This document shows positions 37,034 to 46,461 of a stretch of 64,000 nucleotides of DNA, one piece after another. The position numbers were made by a program, and so were the translations under genes. Under the pieces are notes generated by a model. It saw only the letters and a program-made list of their open reading frames with translations. It searched no databases and had not been told where the DNA came from. Source of the stretch: Paenibacillus sp. (GTDB lineage Bacteria; Bacillota; Bacilli; Paenibacillales; Paenibacillaceae); assembly GCA_023512345.1 (NCBI GenBank), contig JAILZT010000017.1, positions 1 to 64,000 of the forward strand, given 5' to 3'. Positions within the stretch are counted from its first letter, which is position 1. Each line of letters opens with the position of its first letter.

Positions 37034-40000
37034 CTACAGATTCCAGATGCGGTATATGATGACTGCCGCCTCAGCACGAGTGAGCGTATCGTTCGGGGCA
37101 ATCTTGCCCATCTTACCGTTCACGATTCCAGCTTTGACTAGAAACAAAGCACTATCTTTCGCGTAGCCGGAAATACTAGCCGCGTCAGAATAAGCTTCCA
37201 AAGATCCGCTGGCTTCGACTTGTCTGCCGGCTGCCGCCAGCGCGCGTGTAGTCAGCACCATCATGTCTTGACGGGAAATATTGCTGTTTGGCTTGAACAT
37301 AGGGTCTTCGAAATCAACGGCTTGCAGTTCAAGTGCTTTTACAAGGAGCGAAATGAAATCTTCTCTCTTGATGGTAGCCGTAGGAGAGAAATGTTTCTCA
37401 CTCGTTCCGAGGATAATATCCCGGGCAGCCATTGCTTCAATGGCTTGTTTGGCCCATGTCACTTTCTGCAGGTCCCCGAAGGTCTTGGATACGTAAGTTA
37501 CCGCAAAGGTGCTGAGGTGGGTTGTTTGAAATATAACCGTTCCGGTTGCCGCATCATATCGACCGTTCGGAATAGGTTTTGCGTGCCCTTTGCCATCGAT
37601 GAACCAAATGACGATATGATCTGGATGGTTAAACTCCTCCGCTGTCGGCGTGTAAGGAATAGCTACCGTTATAGGCGCTGCAGCGTTGTTCCATTCAATG
37701 ATCTTGTCACCTGCTATTACATTCAAATCAATAACCGGATGGTTTCCAATCCGTTCTAGGGTTACTGCATCCAAGCTTTCTGTGGATGCTTTGGCCACGC
37801 GGATGGATACATGTTCAACATTTTCAGTTAAGTTAGACAGCATGTTGCTTGGAATTCGAACCACCCCGTGTTCTGTCTTCAATAAGAGCACAAAGGGTTC
37901 TTGGCCTTTCAAGCTTTGAGTTGGTAATTGCACTTCATATGATTTCGCGTTGGCTTGCTTCGATAATTCGATTACAATTTCCTTTTTGCCATTGGCAGTT
38001 GGGGTAGCTTGCTCAAGTGCTTTCTTCAAGTTGTCGTTGGAAATCGTACCTTTCACACGTCCATTGGCGTTTTCCACTTCCGGCTTAATCGTAACAACGC
38101 CATCCTTGTTAGTAATCATCGGTGCCGTTGTAGGTACCGGTGTTGTTGTTGTCGGTGCTGGTGTTGGTGTTGGTGTCGCTGTCGGTGTCGGTGTTGGTTC
38201 CGAACCCGTAGGTTTACCTAAGAGAGTAAGCACGCCATATACGGATGTATCCATATATGCAGTGCCGGTTGTATCGTTCCAAGCAGCAACACTTTGACGG
38301 GCACTGTCTTTAGCGTCATTGATCGACACCTCAAGACCTAGCTTCGTGTTATTATCCGGCGTTACCGATTTCAACGGAATCTTCACTTCGACCGTGTAAT
38401 TGGTTCCGGAAACCTTAGTTGCCGAAACGAACCCGGCTCCGATTCTTTCTGACGAGAATGAAGTTACGTTATCAAAGTTGACTCTGAACTGTCCATCATC
38501 ATCTTGATAAAACGATGTCTTAGCATTGTTTTCGTCTAAGAATATTTCGACAGAATCTTGTTCCCATGCATTTGCGTTGCCCTTGTCAAGTTGTGCATCG
38601 CTAACCTGAACCAGAAGATATAAGTTTTGATTATCCCACACAGCTTTGGCTACGCCGCTTGCTCCTTGCCAAGCCATCTGATAACGGTTAATCGGTATTT
38701 CTGCTGCCTGGCTCCAGACAGAGTCCACAGTCCCGTCTACTATAGGCGTAGCAAATTTCGCTGTTGCCTGGTTTGCTTCTGCTAAATCAGGCGCATGCTC
38801 TTCCATATATTTATCCGGATCGATTACGCCGTAATAAGCCGGTTTGGCCTGCAGATTCTTATCAAACAACAACGGATTGGAAGTGGATCTCCAGCTCGTG
38901 CTGTCATCCAGTCCCCAAAAGGTTACTCGTTCGATATTTGAGGAGTGGGTTTTGAAAAGATCAAACAATTGTGCGTATAAATAGCCCTGAGCTTCCGCAA
39001 GTTTCTCGGAAAGCTGATAGTTGCTTCCGGCCGAAATATCAAGCTCAGTGATGCTTACTTCTACGCCTAAGGAAATGAACTTCTCCAGAGACAGCTTAAC
39101 ATTGTCAGGGTTCGTGTTTACACTGTAGTGCGCCTGCATACCAACACCGTCGATAAGGAGTTTGCCGGAATGTGTCTGCGCATACTTATCATTGATTGCT
39201 TTGACCATGCTGTAAATCGCCTGAGCTTTATTTTGATTATCTTCGTTATAATCATTGTAATACAGCTTGATATCCCATTCAGGATGCGCGTCCAGCACTT
39301 CTCTTGCCGCCAAGAACGCCTGCTCGACGTAATCTGGCCCGATGGCTTGGTACCATGGTGCTTGACGCAACGATGCTTCCCAATTCGTCGGGTTAGGCGG
39401 ATTATCGTTCATCGCCTCGTTGACAACGTCCCAGGAAATCACCTTGTCCCCATAATGCTCCATGACCGTTTCGATATGGGTCCTCATATTTTCAAGGGCT
39501 TCTTCCCGTCCTAAGGGAATCGTGTTGTTTGAAGCATCTTTTGTTGTATTCATCCACTCAGGTGACTGCTGATGCCATACTAGTACATGCCCATGTAATT
39601 TCATTTCCTCAGACACAATTTTATCAACCATCTTATCTGTTTCGGTGAAGGTGAAGTTGCCCTTCGTAGGCTGCATCGCATCCGGTTTCATCGCGTTGCC
39701 CATTGTGAGGATATTATGATGCATTTTAATCAGTTCAAGACGAATACCTTCCAGATCCTCCGCCGAGATAGCGTTTCCTAATAGGAAGTCGCTTTGATAC
39801 GCCTCTTTAATCGGAGTTAGATCTCTTTGTATATCGAGAGGGGTCGATCCTGTTTTTTCAAAGCTGATATCATCAATATAGAATGACCCCGTACTGTTAT
39901 TGGAGCTCTCCACATAAAGGGTCAAAAAATCGCTGCTTGCATTGTTATAACGGAAGGTTCCCTCGAACTGAACCCAGTCGTCGCTAATGCTTATTGTTTT

Positions 40001-40918
40001 TGGTGCAAGTGAAATATAACTGGCGCCAGATCCATTGCCAACCTGCGTTGAGAGCTGAAGCTGCGAGCTCGCAGGCGCGATCAACTTGACCCACATCGAC
40101 ATTTTATATTCATAGCCCTCGTCCACGTATTTCTCTACATGTAATGACGGACCATGCCAAGTTGTCGTTCTGCCCTCTACTTTCATTGCGTAGGAACCGC
40201 CGTCTGTATGATTGGCTTCATCGGTGACAGTCAGTGTTTCCGATCCTCCCCTGCCTTCAAAGCCGTTTGACGTTTGATCCTCAAAGGTGATGGTGTTGAA
40301 ATCTAGAGCTGGTGGTCTAGTAGAGGCTGCTTTTTCGGTAATTAATATATCCCCGATGTAGAACGGAACAGTGGCCCCTTCACCGTTGGATTGTACGCGC
40401 AGGGCTCTATCTTTACTGGTATCCACGGTAAATTCTTTTGTCAGCGTGAGCGGACTTCCGGCCACAAAATCCTTGCCGTCCAACCAGTCATAGCTGTCTA
40501 CCGTTTGAAGAAAAGCTTTCGCACCTGTAGGCACATTTACATCAGCGTCAACATAAACGGAGAGAGTCACCGTGTAGGTTTTCCCGTTTACCAGACCGAT
40601 GTTAGCGAAATTGAAATCAACCGCATCCCAGTCATTCGCTCTGTTGCTTACATATAAAGCGGCTCCGTCAGAATTGCCATCAAAAACTTTGCCACTCACA
40701 GGGGTCAGGTTAACACCGCCCGATTGCGTTGCAGCTCCTGCACTATTCTCAAAAGTTTCGTGATAAACCGGTACCGTACCTGATTGTTGTTCTATCGCTG
40801 CCGGTTCGCCTGCCGCCGCAGCTTCCGTAACCGAAGCAAGCAAACCTGTTGGAATAAATAAAGCCGCTGCGAGTAAGATTGAAATGACCTTTTTGAGATA
40901 ACCACTCATTAGTTGCAT
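37034..40918 (-). CDS. Cell-surface GH10 endo-xylanase: CBM22-like x2, GH10, CBM9-like, TP linker, SLH region
   Basis: 1294 aa; [24 protein letters not shown] (acid/base), [11 protein letters not shown] (nucleophile); C-terminal SLH motifs ([61 protein letters not shown]). Confidence 0.95.
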   Translation of the reverse strand: MQLMSGYLKKVISILLAAALFIPTGLLASVTEAAAAGEPAAIEQQSGTVPVYHETFENSAGAATQSGGVNLTPVSGKVFDGNSDGAALYVSNRANDWDAVDFNFANIGLVNGKTYTVTLSVYVDADVNVPTGAKAFLQTVDSYDWLDGKDFVAGSPLTLTKEFTVDTSKDRALRVQSNGEGATVPFYIGDILITEKAASTRPPALDFNTITFEDQTSNGFEGRGGSETLTVTDEANHTDGGSYAMKVEGRTTTWHGPSLHVEKYVDEGYEYKMSMWVKLIAPASSQLQLSTQVGNGSGASYISLAPKTISISDDWVQFEGTFRYNNASSDFLTLYVESSNNSTGSFYIDDISFEKTGSTPLDIQRDLTPIKEAYQSDFLLGNAISAEDLEGIRLELIKMHHNILTMGNAMKPDAMQPTKGNFTFTETDKMVDKIVSEEMKLHGHVLVWHQQSPEWMNTTKDASNNTIPLGREEALENMRTHIETVMEHYGDKVISWDVVNEAMNDNPPNPTNWEASLRQAPWYQAIGPDYVEQAFLAAREVLDAHPEWDIKLYYNDYNEDNQNKAQAIYSMVKAINDKYAQTHSGKLLIDGVGMQAHYSVNTNPDNVKLSLEKFISLGVEVSITELDISAGSNYQLSEKLAEAQGYLYAQLFDLFKTHSSNIERVTFWGLDDSTSWRSTSNPLLFDKNLQAKPAYYGVIDPDKYMEEHAPDLAEANQATAKFATPIVDGTVDSVWSQAAEIPINRYQMAWQGASGVAKAVWDNQNLYLLVQVSDAQLDKGNANAWEQDSVEIFLDENNAKTSFYQDDDGQFRVNFDNVTSFSSERIGAGFVSATKVSGTNYTVEVKIPLKSVTPDNNTKLGLEVSINDAKDSARQSVAAWNDTTGTAYMDTSVYGVLTLLGKPTGSEPTPTPTATPTPTPAPTTTTPVPTTAPMITNKDGVVTIKPEVENANGRVKGTISNDNLKKALEQATPTANGKKEIVIELSKQANAKSYEVQLPTQSLKGQEPFVLLLKTEHGVVRIPSNMLSNLTENVEHVSIRVAKASTESLDAVTLERIGNHPVIDLNVIAGDKIIEWNNAAAPITVAIPYTPTAEEFNHPDHIVIWFIDGKGHAKPIPNGRYDAATGTVIFQTTHLSTFAVTYVSKTFGDLQKVTWAKQAIEAMAARDIILGTSEKHFSPTATIKREDFISLLVKALELQAVDFEDPMFKPNSNISRQDMMVLTTRALAAAGRQVEASGSLEAYSDAASISGYAKDSALFLVKAGIVNGKMGKIAPNDTLTRAEAAVIIYRIWNL

Positions 40919-40973
40919 TCCTCCTCCAATAATTTTTGAAACTAGTGAATTACCGTACAGTTACTCACCCCTT

Positions 40974-40987
40974 TGCAACCGCTTACA
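40974..40987. promoter_or_regulatory. Candidate CcpA cre site upstream of xylanase
   Basis: TGCAACCGCTTACA matches TGNAANCGNWNNCA exactly. Confidence 0.6.
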
Positions 40988-41175
40988 TCTATGCTTACAC
41001 CATTTTACCTCTCCATTGCTATCCGCTGACATACTGATATTAAAGGTGTTACCCCCCCAAATTATAGGAAAATGCAAATAAACACTTAATTCTCCGGTCA
41101 ATAATAAAACCCTTAACAAAGGGCAATCTAAAAAGGATTAACTTACAGATAAGAATACGAACATAAGAAAAAGGA

Positions 41176-42084
41176 GTGGAGAATGTGAAAGTAGTGGTAA
41201 CCGGTGCGGCAGGTAAAATCGGCCGTTGGGCCGTTAGAACAATCTTAGATGCCGGTCATGAAGTTATAGCTTCAGATAAAAAATTAAGAGAAGAATCTGC
41301 TTCGTTAAATTTCATTCAAGCTGAATTACGTGACTATGGTCAGGTCTGTCAGCTATTGATGGGATGCGATGCGGTTGTCCATCTTGGGAACATCCCTAGC
41401 GATGTAAGGAATACACCCCAGGCTATATTTGAAAATAATATGCTCGTAAATTTCAATATCCTTGAAGCATGCAAAGACTTTAAAATACCTAAGCTTGTAT
41501 GGGCATCAAGTGAAACGGTATTGGGGTATCCTTTTGTACCGGAAGAGCTTAGTTATCTTCCTGTCGACGAAGAGCATCCCACTTTAGTTAAGTCATCCTA
41601 TGCCATGGCCAAGTTGTTAACAGAACAACTGACAGGAATGTATCACAATCTTACTAAGCAACAGATCGTTACTCTCCGCTTTGCAAATATGTATGAGCCT
41701 GATGAATATGAAAAAATCCCCCCCATGCATTGGAATGATGAGGAAAGGGATATCCAAAAGAAAAATGCATGGGCTTATTGCGATGTCAGAGACGCTGCTA
41801 GGGCGTGTCTTCTTGCCATTGAGAAGAATGATCTAGGAAACTCAGTATTCCATATCACCGCTCCAGATACCATTATGCCTGATCTTAGTCAGGATTTAGT
41901 AAAGAGATTTTTTCCAAATGTTAACTTAAAGAGACCTGTACAAGAGCATGAGACTTTAATGGCAATAGATAAGGCCCGCAAAATCCTGGGTTATGAAGCA
42001 CGTCATACATGGCGTTCTGTTCTGAATCATGACGGTACAAAGAAGGCACTTCCTGAAGATCAGCTTGCTTATACAAGCATATAA
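41176..42084 (+). CDS. NAD-dependent epimerase/dehydratase family protein
   Basis: 302 aa; VVVTGAAGKIGRWAV Rossmann motif, SSYAMAKLLTEQL (YxxxK). Confidence 0.9.
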   Translation: MENVKVVVTGAAGKIGRWAVRTILDAGHEVIASDKKLREESASLNFIQAELRDYGQVCQLLMGCDAVVHLGNIPSDVRNTPQAIFENNMLVNFNILEACKDFKIPKLVWASSETVLGYPFVPEELSYLPVDEEHPTLVKSSYAMAKLLTEQLTGMYHNLTKQQIVTLRFANMYEPDEYEKIPPMHWNDEERDIQKKNAWAYCDVRDAARACLLAIEKNDLGNSVFHITAPDTIMPDLSQDLVKRFFPNVNLKRPVQEHETLMAIDKARKILGYEARHTWRSVLNHDGTKKALPEDQLAYTSI

Positions 42085-42101
42085 AAATACCTTTATAAAA
42101 T

Positions 42102-42134
42102 AAATCAGCCCCTTTTTAGGGGCTGATTTATTTA
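42102..42134. terminator. Intrinsic terminator
   Basis: AAATCAGCCCCTTTTTAGGGGCTGATTTATTT. Confidence 0.8.
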
Positions 42135-42249
42135 GGTGTATACATTAGGCTGAGCCGCCATAGAAATATATGACGCGTATGCGGTGACGCCATTAATTGA
42201 CATCCTCTGCGTCCTCTCCTCACCGCGTGTACCCAATCCCATTATTGAA

Positions 42250-43173
42250 CTAACGATCTGTCGCTAAGGATACACGTATCACAATATCCTGATCATGATT
42301 ACCAAATCCAGCGCCATAGAGCGTCAATCCACCTATGTTAACGGCCTGCTCGTCAACCGCGAAACGAAGCGTCCAGAACGGTTCCCGCAGCTTGATATCA
42401 TCAACCGTCACATCCGACATCCACTCTCCATCCATAAAGGTACCCAAGGTGTCAATGCGGATCGTCTTCAATAATCCGTATTGATTCACATTTCGATGCC
42501 ACCATTCCGGCGTATATCTACCCCGCGCAGCTCTTCCGAAGTCAGCCGGACTTGTCCAGGTTCCAAGGGAGATCCCATTAAACGTGAACTGTATATCCGA
42601 AGGCCAATGATCTCTCAAGCCGGGTGCTTCAGAAGCAATTTCCATCGAAATTTCAATGGATTCGGAGGTTTCATCGGGAAGCAAATAGTTCGGCGTTTTA
42701 TACTCCACATAGCCCCTCCCAAACCACAGGATGGCGGCGTGAACCCGCTCGGGATCCAGAAAGTAGCGCGGGTCGTCCCAAACTCCGATTTCTTTTTCAT
42801 GTGTGCCAAGCCCGCACGTGGGATGAATCTCAAAAGCGGTATAATGACCGATTGAAATCGTCTGCTCTCTGATCTGCGGAGTTCGACTGGCGGTTGGCAG
42901 CTCGATCTCGACATTTTTTTGTTTGAGAAAACACTTCTTATGTGTCCCTCCATTTAATCGTACTCTACGGCTCCCGGTAAGCCCGGCTTGTTCGAGTTTC
43001 CGAATGTGCATGGTGACGATGGAGGGGCTAAGTTCTAACTTTGCAGCAATCTCCTTAACATTCATTTCGTTATCGGCTATTAGACTCATAATTCTCCATC
43101 TGACTTCGCTAGCCAGCGCTTCGTATAACGGAATAAATTTGGGGTCCCCATTCGCTTTGATCACTATCAGCAC
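42250..43173 (-). CDS. ArsR-type winged-helix regulator with large C-terminal domain
   Basis: 307 aa; YEALASEVRWRIMSLIADNEMNVKEIAAKLELSPSIVTMHIRKLEQAGL HTH followed by a ~200 aa beta-rich region. Confidence 0.85.
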   Translation of the reverse strand: MLIVIKANGDPKFIPLYEALASEVRWRIMSLIADNEMNVKEIAAKLELSPSIVTMHIRKLEQAGLTGSRRVRLNGGTHKKCFLKQKNVEIELPTASRTPQIREQTISIGHYTAFEIHPTCGLGTHEKEIGVWDDPRYFLDPERVHAAILWFGRGYVEYKTPNYLLPDETSESIEISMEIASEAPGLRDHWPSDIQFTFNGISLGTWTSPADFGRAARGRYTPEWWHRNVNQYGLLKTIRIDTLGTFMDGEWMSDVTVDDIKLREPFWTLRFAVDEQAVNIGGLTLYGAGFGNHDQDIVIRVSLATDR

Positions 43174-43202
43174 AGCCTCCTGCTCACACCTATTGAAATC
43201 AC

Positions 43203-43225
43203 ATATATATTAATTTAATAGATAT
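43203..43225. promoter_or_regulatory. AT-rich palindromic operator candidate between ArsR-type gene and GH43
   Basis: ATATATATTAA-T-TTAATAGATAT: 10/11 matching arms, 30 bp upstream of the ArsR-type start. Confidence 0.55.
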
Positions 43226-43340
43226 ATCCTGAATCTTCAACCCTATTCTATTGAAAGAATTTCAGCATTGTTGTTTAATTTTGTTAGCAGCTAATCTTAT
43301 TGAATTCTTATTTATGTAAATTTAAAAAAGAGGTGCATCA

Positions 43341-44831
43341 ATGAAATATAATAATCCGGTTATTAAAGGTTTCTACCCCGACCCAAGCGTTTGCAAAGTG
43401 GAAGACACTTATTATCTAGTCTGCAGTTCGATGCAGTACTTCCCCGGTGTTCCGCTTTTTGAAAGCAAAGACCTGATCAACTGGAATCAAATCGGCCATT
43501 GTTTAACGAGAAAGAGTCAAATTCAACTTGATAAGGTGAACAGCTCCGGCGGAGTTTTCGCACCTACCCTTAGATACAACAACGGGCGATTCTACATGAC
43601 CACCACCAACGACACTACTCATCAGAATTTCTATGTATGGACTGATGATATTTACAGTGAATGGTCTGAACCAGTCAATGTGGATCAGGGGGGAATCGAT
43701 CCGGATTTATATTTTGAAGACGGGAAGACCTTCTTTATGAGCAATGGAACGGACGATTCTGGTATCGGTGGTATCATTCAATGTGAAATTGACATAGAAA
43801 CAGGCAGTAAGCTGTCGCCAAGTCGTTCCATTTGGCAAGGCACGGGCGGACGTTATCTTGAGGCACCGCATATGTACAAAATTAACGGCAAGTATTATCT
43901 TGTAGCGGCAGAGGGCGGAACAGAATTCGGTCATATGGTCACCTATGCCTGCGGAGACTCGATCAGCGGTCCTTTCGAAGCGTATCCGCACAATCCAGTA
44001 CTAACGAATCGCAATTTAGGTGGTTATGAGTTACAGGCCGTCGGTCATGGTGATCTTATTCAAGATAACAACCACAATTGGTGGATGCTTCATCTTGGTT
44101 TCCGTCAAAGCGGTCAATGGTCTACCTTTCATCACCTTGGCCGCGAAGTATTCCTTACACCGATTACCTTTGGCGAGGACGGCTGGTTTACGGCAGGACA
44201 TAAGGGTACAACACTAACGTGTTTCGAAACGGATCGGATCCCTAGTGATGTTGTTCAGAAAGAGAAAAAAAGCTTTACCTTTGAAAACACGGAATGGGAC
44301 AAGGAATGGTGCTATCTTCGTCAGCCTCATTCGCAAAATTATCTATTGGAGCAAAACAAGATAACACTTAAGGGAACTGAAATCACACTTGATCAAGTGG
44401 GTTCTCCGACATTCCTCGGCATACGCCAAAAAGACTTCAATGCGGTAATCTCTTGCGATGTAAGCCTTGCGAACGGAGAGGCCGGCATCACGCTCTATAT
44501 GGATGAAAATCATCATTATGATTTAGCTATTCGAAAAGATGATAATGGTTGCAAGGTTATCGAGCGTCTTAATATCGGTGATATTAAATCCATCGAAAAT
44601 GAAGTGGATTTAGATAGCGACCATCACGTCACTTTGGTTATCAAGGCAAGTAATGACCGCTATAGCTTCCTCATTCAGGCAGATGGCAAGGAAATACTTT
44701 TAGGGACTGCACAGACGAAATACCTTTCTTCCGAGGTTGCGGGAGGATTTACAGGCGTAATTATCGGTTTATATGCTTCTGGGAAAGATTCTTCAGCTGA
44801 GTTTTCAAAGTTTAAGTGCGATTATATTTGA
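43341..44831 (+). CDS. GH43 beta-xylosidase/alpha-L-arabinofuranosidase-like
   Basis: 496 aa; NPVIKGFYPDPSVCKVEDTYYLVCSSMQYFPGVPLFESKDLINWNQIGHCL. Confidence 0.95.
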   Translation: MKYNNPVIKGFYPDPSVCKVEDTYYLVCSSMQYFPGVPLFESKDLINWNQIGHCLTRKSQIQLDKVNSSGGVFAPTLRYNNGRFYMTTTNDTTHQNFYVWTDDIYSEWSEPVNVDQGGIDPDLYFEDGKTFFMSNGTDDSGIGGIIQCEIDIETGSKLSPSRSIWQGTGGRYLEAPHMYKINGKYYLVAAEGGTEFGHMVTYACGDSISGPFEAYPHNPVLTNRNLGGYELQAVGHGDLIQDNNHNWWMLHLGFRQSGQWSTFHHLGREVFLTPITFGEDGWFTAGHKGTTLTCFETDRIPSDVVQKEKKSFTFENTEWDKEWCYLRQPHSQNYLLEQNKITLKGTEITLDQVGSPTFLGIRQKDFNAVISCDVSLANGEAGITLYMDENHHYDLAIRKDDNGCKVIERLNIGDIKSIENEVDLDSDHHVTLVIKASNDRYSFLIQADGKEILLGTAQTKYLSSEVAGGFTGVIIGLYASGKDSSAEFSKFKCDYI

Positions 44832-44867
44832 AACTCATGAATGGCTTATAGTTATTCTTTTTCATGA

Positions 44868-44901
44868 AAAAGGGGAAGACCTTTCGGTCTTCCCCTTCTT
44901 G
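44868..44901. terminator. Bidirectional terminator between convergent GH43 genes
   Basis: AAAAAGGGGAAGACCtttcGGTCTTCCCCTTCTT. Confidence 0.85.
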
Positions 44902-44923
44902 TGTGCTAATTCTGTAATCTGGC

Positions 44924-46432
44924 CTAAACTTCCATCGGAATGTAGTCAAACCATTTAAAAAAGGCCGGATTTTCACATTTTTCACCATTGCCCGTAGCGT
45001 AGAGCACAAAGAAATTCCCCGTAAACTTCCCCCCTACCTCCGTCGATAGATAATGAACTTCTCCTGAACCAATTTCTTTGAACTCCCCGTCTTCTTCCGC
45101 ATAGCGAAACGAATAAAGGTTGGGTGTAGCACCGATCTCCAGAATAACGCTTTCCTGATCAAAGGCTACACAGTTTTCCACCTTCCAGAGCGTTCCGATT
45201 TTTCTGCGGAAGCTTATCGTGTTGTGTCCTTCATCCCGCTTTAAGGCAATGTCATAGTGGTGATCACAGTTTAAAAAAATACTAAGGCCCGCTTCCTCGT
45301 TATTATTAAGCGGTTTGAAGTTGAGCAGCGTACGGACAGTGCACTCCATATGCTGCTGTCTTCTGCCGATCCAAGCCGATGTGGCTTTATCGTCCAGATT
45401 GACAGGGCTTCCGTAAAGAGCCAATTCTCCTTTTCGTTCCTTCAGTGACCACAAATTCGGATCAGGATTATAGATAAAATTCCAGCTGTAATCAAGAGTC
45501 GGAGCATCAAAATTGTCTCTGACTGGCTTTTCTGCCCATACGCTTTGAGGAAGCAATTGACCTTCCATTTCCAGTTCAATGGAACCTTTATTTCCAACGA
45601 TAGGCCACATCTCTTCATCCCAGCGTATAGGGGCCAGGAACGTCTCCCTGCCCAGATGATGGCGGTCGGGATAGGGAACAGGACGGATGCCAAGGCAAAC
45701 GGCCCACCAGTATCCGTCATGGGCTTGCACCAGATCCGCATGTCCCGTCGCCTTAATAGGCAGAGAAAGGCTCCGGTTGCTCATCACAGGATTACGTGCA
45801 CAAGGCTCATAAGGTCCTGTGATTGCCTTGCTTCTCGCAGCAGTCAGCATATGCCCTTGAGAAGTTCCACCCTCCGAAATAAACAAATAGTAGTATTCTC
45901 CGACTTGATACAAATGAGGCCCTTCCGGATCAGCGCCCCCCGTTCCATCCCATATAAAGAGAGGTTCGGTCAGCACTTTTCCCGTGGTCACATCGATTTC
46001 ACACAGATAAATGCTTGTATCGGCACCTGTATAATAGGCTCTTCCATCCTTATCAAAATAGAGTGAGGGGTCAATCCCCGGCAGATCGATCCACATCGGA
46101 TCCGACCATGCACCGTATGGATCATCTGTCCAAACCAGAAAATTCCCGCCGCCTCCGACATTGGTGCTGGTGACATAAAAGCGTCCTTTGTGATATCGGA
46201 TTGTTGAAGCATAAATACCTACGCTGTTGGGAACAGCCGAAGATAATGTTACTTGGCTGTCTCTAGTCAGACAGTGTCCGATCTGTTCCCAATGAACAAG
46301 ATCTTTGCTGTGAAAGAGAGGAATACCTGGAAAATACTCAAAAGAGCTCGTCACTAAGAAGTAATCTTCTCCTACCCGGCAAACGCTTGGATCCGGGTGA
46401 AATCCGGATATGATCGGATTCTGGAATTTCAT
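44924..46432 (-). CDS. GH43 paralogue (start at MKFQNPIISGFHPDPS)
   Basis: NPIISGFHPDPSVCRVGEDYFLVTSSFEYFPGIPLFHSKDLVHWEQIGHCL. Confidence 0.95.
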   Translation of the reverse strand: MKFQNPIISGFHPDPSVCRVGEDYFLVTSSFEYFPGIPLFHSKDLVHWEQIGHCLTRDSQVTLSSAVPNSVGIYASTIRYHKGRFYVTSTNVGGGGNFLVWTDDPYGAWSDPMWIDLPGIDPSLYFDKDGRAYYTGADTSIYLCEIDVTTGKVLTEPLFIWDGTGGADPEGPHLYQVGEYYYLFISEGGTSQGHMLTAARSKAITGPYEPCARNPVMSNRSLSLPIKATGHADLVQAHDGYWWAVCLGIRPVPYPDRHHLGRETFLAPIRWDEEMWPIVGNKGSIELEMEGQLLPQSVWAEKPVRDNFDAPTLDYSWNFIYNPDPNLWSLKERKGELALYGSPVNLDDKATSAWIGRRQQHMECTVRTLLNFKPLNNNEEAGLSIFLNCDHHYDIALKRDEGHNTISFRRKIGTLWKVENCVAFDQESVILEIGATPNLYSFRYAEEDGEFKEIGSGEVHYLSTEVGGKFTGNFFVLYATGNGEKCENPAFFKWFDYIPMEV

Positions 46433-46461
46433 TGCGATCTCTCCAGTCTTATATTGAATGA

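Noticed and set aside
38009-38297. Plus-strand ORFs rich in Cys/Arg or Val/Gly
   Set aside because: Antisense readings of the xylanase TP-linker repeat; composition is an artefact of the repeat.
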